Made by a program: the position numbers and the translations under genes
Notes under the pieces: model-generated
Databases searched by the model: none
What the model was told of the DNA's origin: nothing
Seen by the model: only the letters and a program-made list of their open reading frames with translations
NCBI GenBank assembly: GCA_002451755.1
Contig: DKDF01000077.1
Location: 27,797-33,629, forward strand
DNA length: 5,833 bases
DNA from: Ruminococcaceae bacterium UBA6855
Lineage (GTDB): Bacteria > Bacillota > Clostridia > Oscillospirales > Acutalibacteraceae
Direction: 5' to 3'
Part shown: piece by piece, positions 4,102 through 5,833 of the stretch
Layout: each line of letters opens with the position of its first letter
Numbering within the stretch: the stretch's first letter is position 1

Positions 4102-5616
4102 TCAGCTGAATATGAGCGTTGTGATGCTCAGACCCGGGATTTCGACCTCCTGTTTATACTCTCCGTCGTAGGTGAGCTTGAGATCGTACCGGTCGTTCGT
4201 GGTGTATATCTTGAGGTTGTCTCTGCCGCTGATACCCTCGAAGTTGAAGGTGCAGCCCGCATCGTCGTTGACGATGACGACAACTATGCTGCCGTCCGGC
4301 GTGAGGAAGGACGCACAGTTGGTTTTGTTGAGGATAACAAAGCCCATCTGATTTTTTATCTTCCACGCGACGCGGTCGTTGACATCCTTTTCGTTGGAGA
4401 TGACCTTGCTGCCGACGGGGACGAACTTCGAGAAATGCGCGAGCGCATTGTATCGCTTGGCTGTGTAATATTCGTTGCACTCGTGGTCGGCGATGATGAG
4501 TCCGTCGGAGTTGTCGCCCCATTCGCTGACTGCGACCCACGAGGTCCACGCCGTGGCGTTTGAATACATGATGTCCTGGCAGATGGTTCTCGCCATGGTG
4601 CGCGCGCCGGATATCGACCTCGTCGTGCTGTGGCAGGGCAGCTCGCACCACTCATCCATCTCGACCGTCACATCGGGATAGTATCTTCTCAGATACTGAC
4701 CCCAGACTTTCTTGAGCAGATAGTTCGTGTCGGACCAGTAGGAGTGATAAGAATATGTCGCCATGACGCTGCTGAGCTCTTCGTCCTTGCTGATTTTCTT
4801 AATATACTCGAATGCAGGGTTGCCTATTTTTGAGACCTCGCACATGGACATTTTGACATTGAGCCCGCGCGCCTTTATGCTCTTGGCAAACATGCGGTAG
4901 AGCTTGAACATCTCCTCCTCGTCGTAGTGGCAGCCCTCCTGATAGACGTTGTCGCCGCCCCATGAAACAAGCGGTTCGTTTATCGGACTTATGTATTTCA
5001 CGGGCACGCCGAGCTCAAGAAAATGCTCGGTTATGTCAAGAAAATAGTCAACATATTCCTGATAACATTCGGGCTTGAGATTGTTCTGATGCTTCTTCAG
5101 TCCGCCGCTCGCCTGACCGGAAACGGTCATTGAAAAGTGCGGCGAGTTTGAAAACAGAACGACGGAGTCAATGCAGCCGTAGCTCATGCAGAGTTTCAGC
5201 ATATTCATTGCGTTCGCGTCCTGCGACCAGTCGTATTCATACTTCCCGGTCTTTTCGTTATATACAAGGAAGCTCGCCGTGCTCTTCCACGAATCGGGAT
5301 CGAGACGGGAGTTGGGGTTCTGCTTTTCGCCCGAGCCGACATTGTATCTGTATATGTTCAGCCCGAGACCCTCTTTGCTGTAGAGAAGCTTTGCGATATC
5401 GTCGGCGTTTTTGCTTCCGCCTGCGACCTGCGCCCACCATGCCGCAGCCGAGCCCCAGCCGTTCATTTCCTGAAGCGTCTCCGTTTCATTTACCGTGAGC
5501 GTCACGCGGCTCGTATCCTGAGTGTTTTTGATGTTCGAGACGTTTATCGAGCCGGTGATGAACAGCGAGACCAGAAAAACGGCTACGTTATAAAGAGCTT
5601 TTTTGACGTTTGCCAT
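4102..5616 (-). CDS. Exported GH30-family glycoside hydrolase, endo-beta-1,6-galactanase-like
   Basis: The 504-residue protein has a short basic start (MANVKK) and a hydrophobic stretch (about 7-27) that acts as signal peptide or membrane anchor; I see no clear AxA cleavage site. The barrel begins with MNGWGSAAAWWAQ (51-63). The acid/base Glu is probably E214 in SPINEP, and the nucleophile probably E322 in EMDEW. A QEGCHY motif at 226-231 and the GWG...AWWA opening resemble the GH30 subgroup of endo-beta-1,6-galactanases, which cut side chains of plant arabinogalactan; subgroup and substrate are inferred. The C-terminal beta-sandwich (from about 390) includes SFLTPDGSIVVVIVN and ends PGLSITTLIFS, as in GH30 enzymes. 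The ATG at 5614-5616 is preceded by GGAGG at 7 bases. The frame extends 39 codons upstream to 5733, but that part spans the promoter and precedes the signal sequence. No other carbohydrate-active gene is in view. Confidence 0.88.
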   Translation of the reverse strand: MANVKKALYNVAVFLVSLFITGSINVSNIKNTQDTSRVTLTVNETETLQEMNGWGSAAAWWAQVAGGSKNADDIAKLLYSKEGLGLNIYRYNVGSGEKQNPNSRLDPDSWKSTASFLVYNEKTGKYEYDWSQDANAMNMLKLCMSYGCIDSVVLFSNSPHFSMTVSGQASGGLKKHQNNLKPECYQEYVDYFLDITEHFLELGVPVKYISPINEPLVSWGGDNVYQEGCHYDEEEMFKLYRMFAKSIKARGLNVKMSMCEVSKIGNPAFEYIKKISKDEELSSVMATYSYHSYWSDTNYLLKKVWGQYLRRYYPDVTVEMDEWCELPCHSTTRSISGARTMARTICQDIMYSNATAWTSWVAVSEWGDNSDGLIIADHECNEYYTAKRYNALAHFSKFVPVGSKVISNEKDVNDRVAWKIKNQMGFVILNKTNCASFLTPDGSIVVVIVNDDAGCTFNFEGISGRDNLKIYTTNDRYDLKLTYDGEYKQEVEIPGLSITTLIFS

Positions 5617-5638
5617 TGTTATCCCTCCTGATACCACA

Positions 5639-5667
5639 AGTTTATCAGAAGAAATATAAAAGGTCAA
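5639..5667 (-). promoter_or_regulatory. Likely promoter of the GH30 gene, extended -10
   Basis: On the minus strand TTGACC (5662-5667, 5 of 6) and TAAACT (5639-5644, 4 of 6) are 17 bases apart, and a TG sits one base before the -10, giving an extended -10. The start would fall near 5632, a few bases before the GGAGG (5624-5628), so the leader is only about 16 bases. Confidence 0.55.
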
Positions 5668-5701
5668 CCGAAAAATCAAAAAGAGCCGCTGCGGGGCAGT
5701 G

Positions 5702-5833
5702 TGTGTCGTAGTACCCTGCAAGTTGCGCGTCAATAAATTTGTACAGACTTCACGGTCGGAGATATCCGCTCATACCGCGTACCTTTTCACTATTCACTTC
5801 GCGGGCGGATGATATGTGTAGAGTAGTAACATA
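5702..5833. repeat. Non-coding block with interrupted inverted repeat and flanking direct repeats
   Basis: No gene is visible here. An interrupted inverted repeat pairs ATCC (5764-5767) with GGAT (5807-5810) and CCGCG (5775-5779) with CGCGG (5800-5804) around a loop containing TTTTCACTATTCAC. The outer segment ATAT also recurs on both sides. A near-direct repeat TGTGTCGTAGTA (5702-5713) / TGTGTAGAGTAGTA (5815-5828) brackets the block about 110 bases apart. The overall look is of an intergenic repeat or small mobile (MITE-like) element that runs past the window edge. The longest minus-strand frame from the edge stops within about a dozen codons. Confidence 0.4.

Noticed and set aside
4006..4681. 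Plus-strand frames over the GH30 gene (4006-4563, 4475-4681) and further minus-strand frames inside it
   Set aside because: They are shadows of the GH30 coding frame, whose catalytic motifs and C-terminal domain are unambiguous.
5671..5700. Minus-strand intrinsic terminator (GC-rich stretch followed by TTTTT) upstream of the GH30 promoter
   Set aside because: Only three- to four-pair stems can be drawn (for example CTGC/GCAG), and none abuts the T-run.
5617..5733. Thirty-nine-codon upstream extension of the GH30 frame
   Set aside because: It would place residues before the signal sequence and cover the likely promoter. The ATG at 5616 has an excellent GGAGG at the right distance.
1..5833. 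CRISPR array, tRNA, rRNA, prophage or toxin-antitoxin system
   Set aside because: No regularly spaced direct repeats, cloverleaf-type sequence, integrase or transposase motifs, or paired small ORFs were seen.

Overview
This 5.8 kb window looks like a chromosomal segment of a low-to-mid-GC Clostridia-type bacterium, plausibly an anaerobic gut or rumen Oscillospiraceae/Ruminococcaceae-like organism. The basis is indirect: a GC content near 50%, strong AGGAGG ribosome binding sites, near-consensus sigma-A promoters, an XRE-membrane fusion protein, a YczE/DUF6198-like membrane protein, an iron-sulfur aldo/keto reductase and a GH30 polysaccharide hydrolase. No marker here fixes the species.

Layout: (1) 1-501, minus strand: the N-terminal third of peptide chain release factor 2 (prfB), cut by the window edge, with its promoter at 545-573. 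(2) 502-798: a divergent intergenic region with the prfB promoter on one strand and two plus-strand promoters facing the next gene. (3) 799-1806, plus: an XRE/Cro-CI helix-turn-helix domain fused to about eight membrane segments. (4) 1803-1928: a perfect consensus promoter overlapping the stop codon of that gene, then a ~70-nt hairpin-rich leader ending in a strong intrinsic terminator immediately before the next gene; this is a candidate attenuator or riboswitch. (5) 1929-2633, plus: a six-span YczE/DUF6198-like membrane protein. (6) 2683-2715: a promoter with a 19-bp spacer holding an imperfect palindrome, the hallmark of MerR-family control. (7) 2796-3923, plus: an aldo/keto reductase with two C-terminal four-cysteine iron-sulfur motifs. 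(8) 3949-4094: three strong hairpins between convergent genes. (9) 4102-5616, minus: a secreted or membrane-anchored GH30 glycoside hydrolase resembling endo-beta-1,6-galactanases. (10) 5617-5833: its promoter and a non-coding block with a long interrupted inverted repeat and flanking direct repeats.

The genes do not form one operon. Each has its own promoter, and they cover translation termination, sensing or regulation, an unknown transport-like membrane protein, redox detoxification or fermentation, and plant arabinogalactan degradation. The most interesting signals are regulatory: the terminated leader before the DUF6198-like gene and the MerR-type promoter of the aldo/keto reductase, whose regulator is not in the window.
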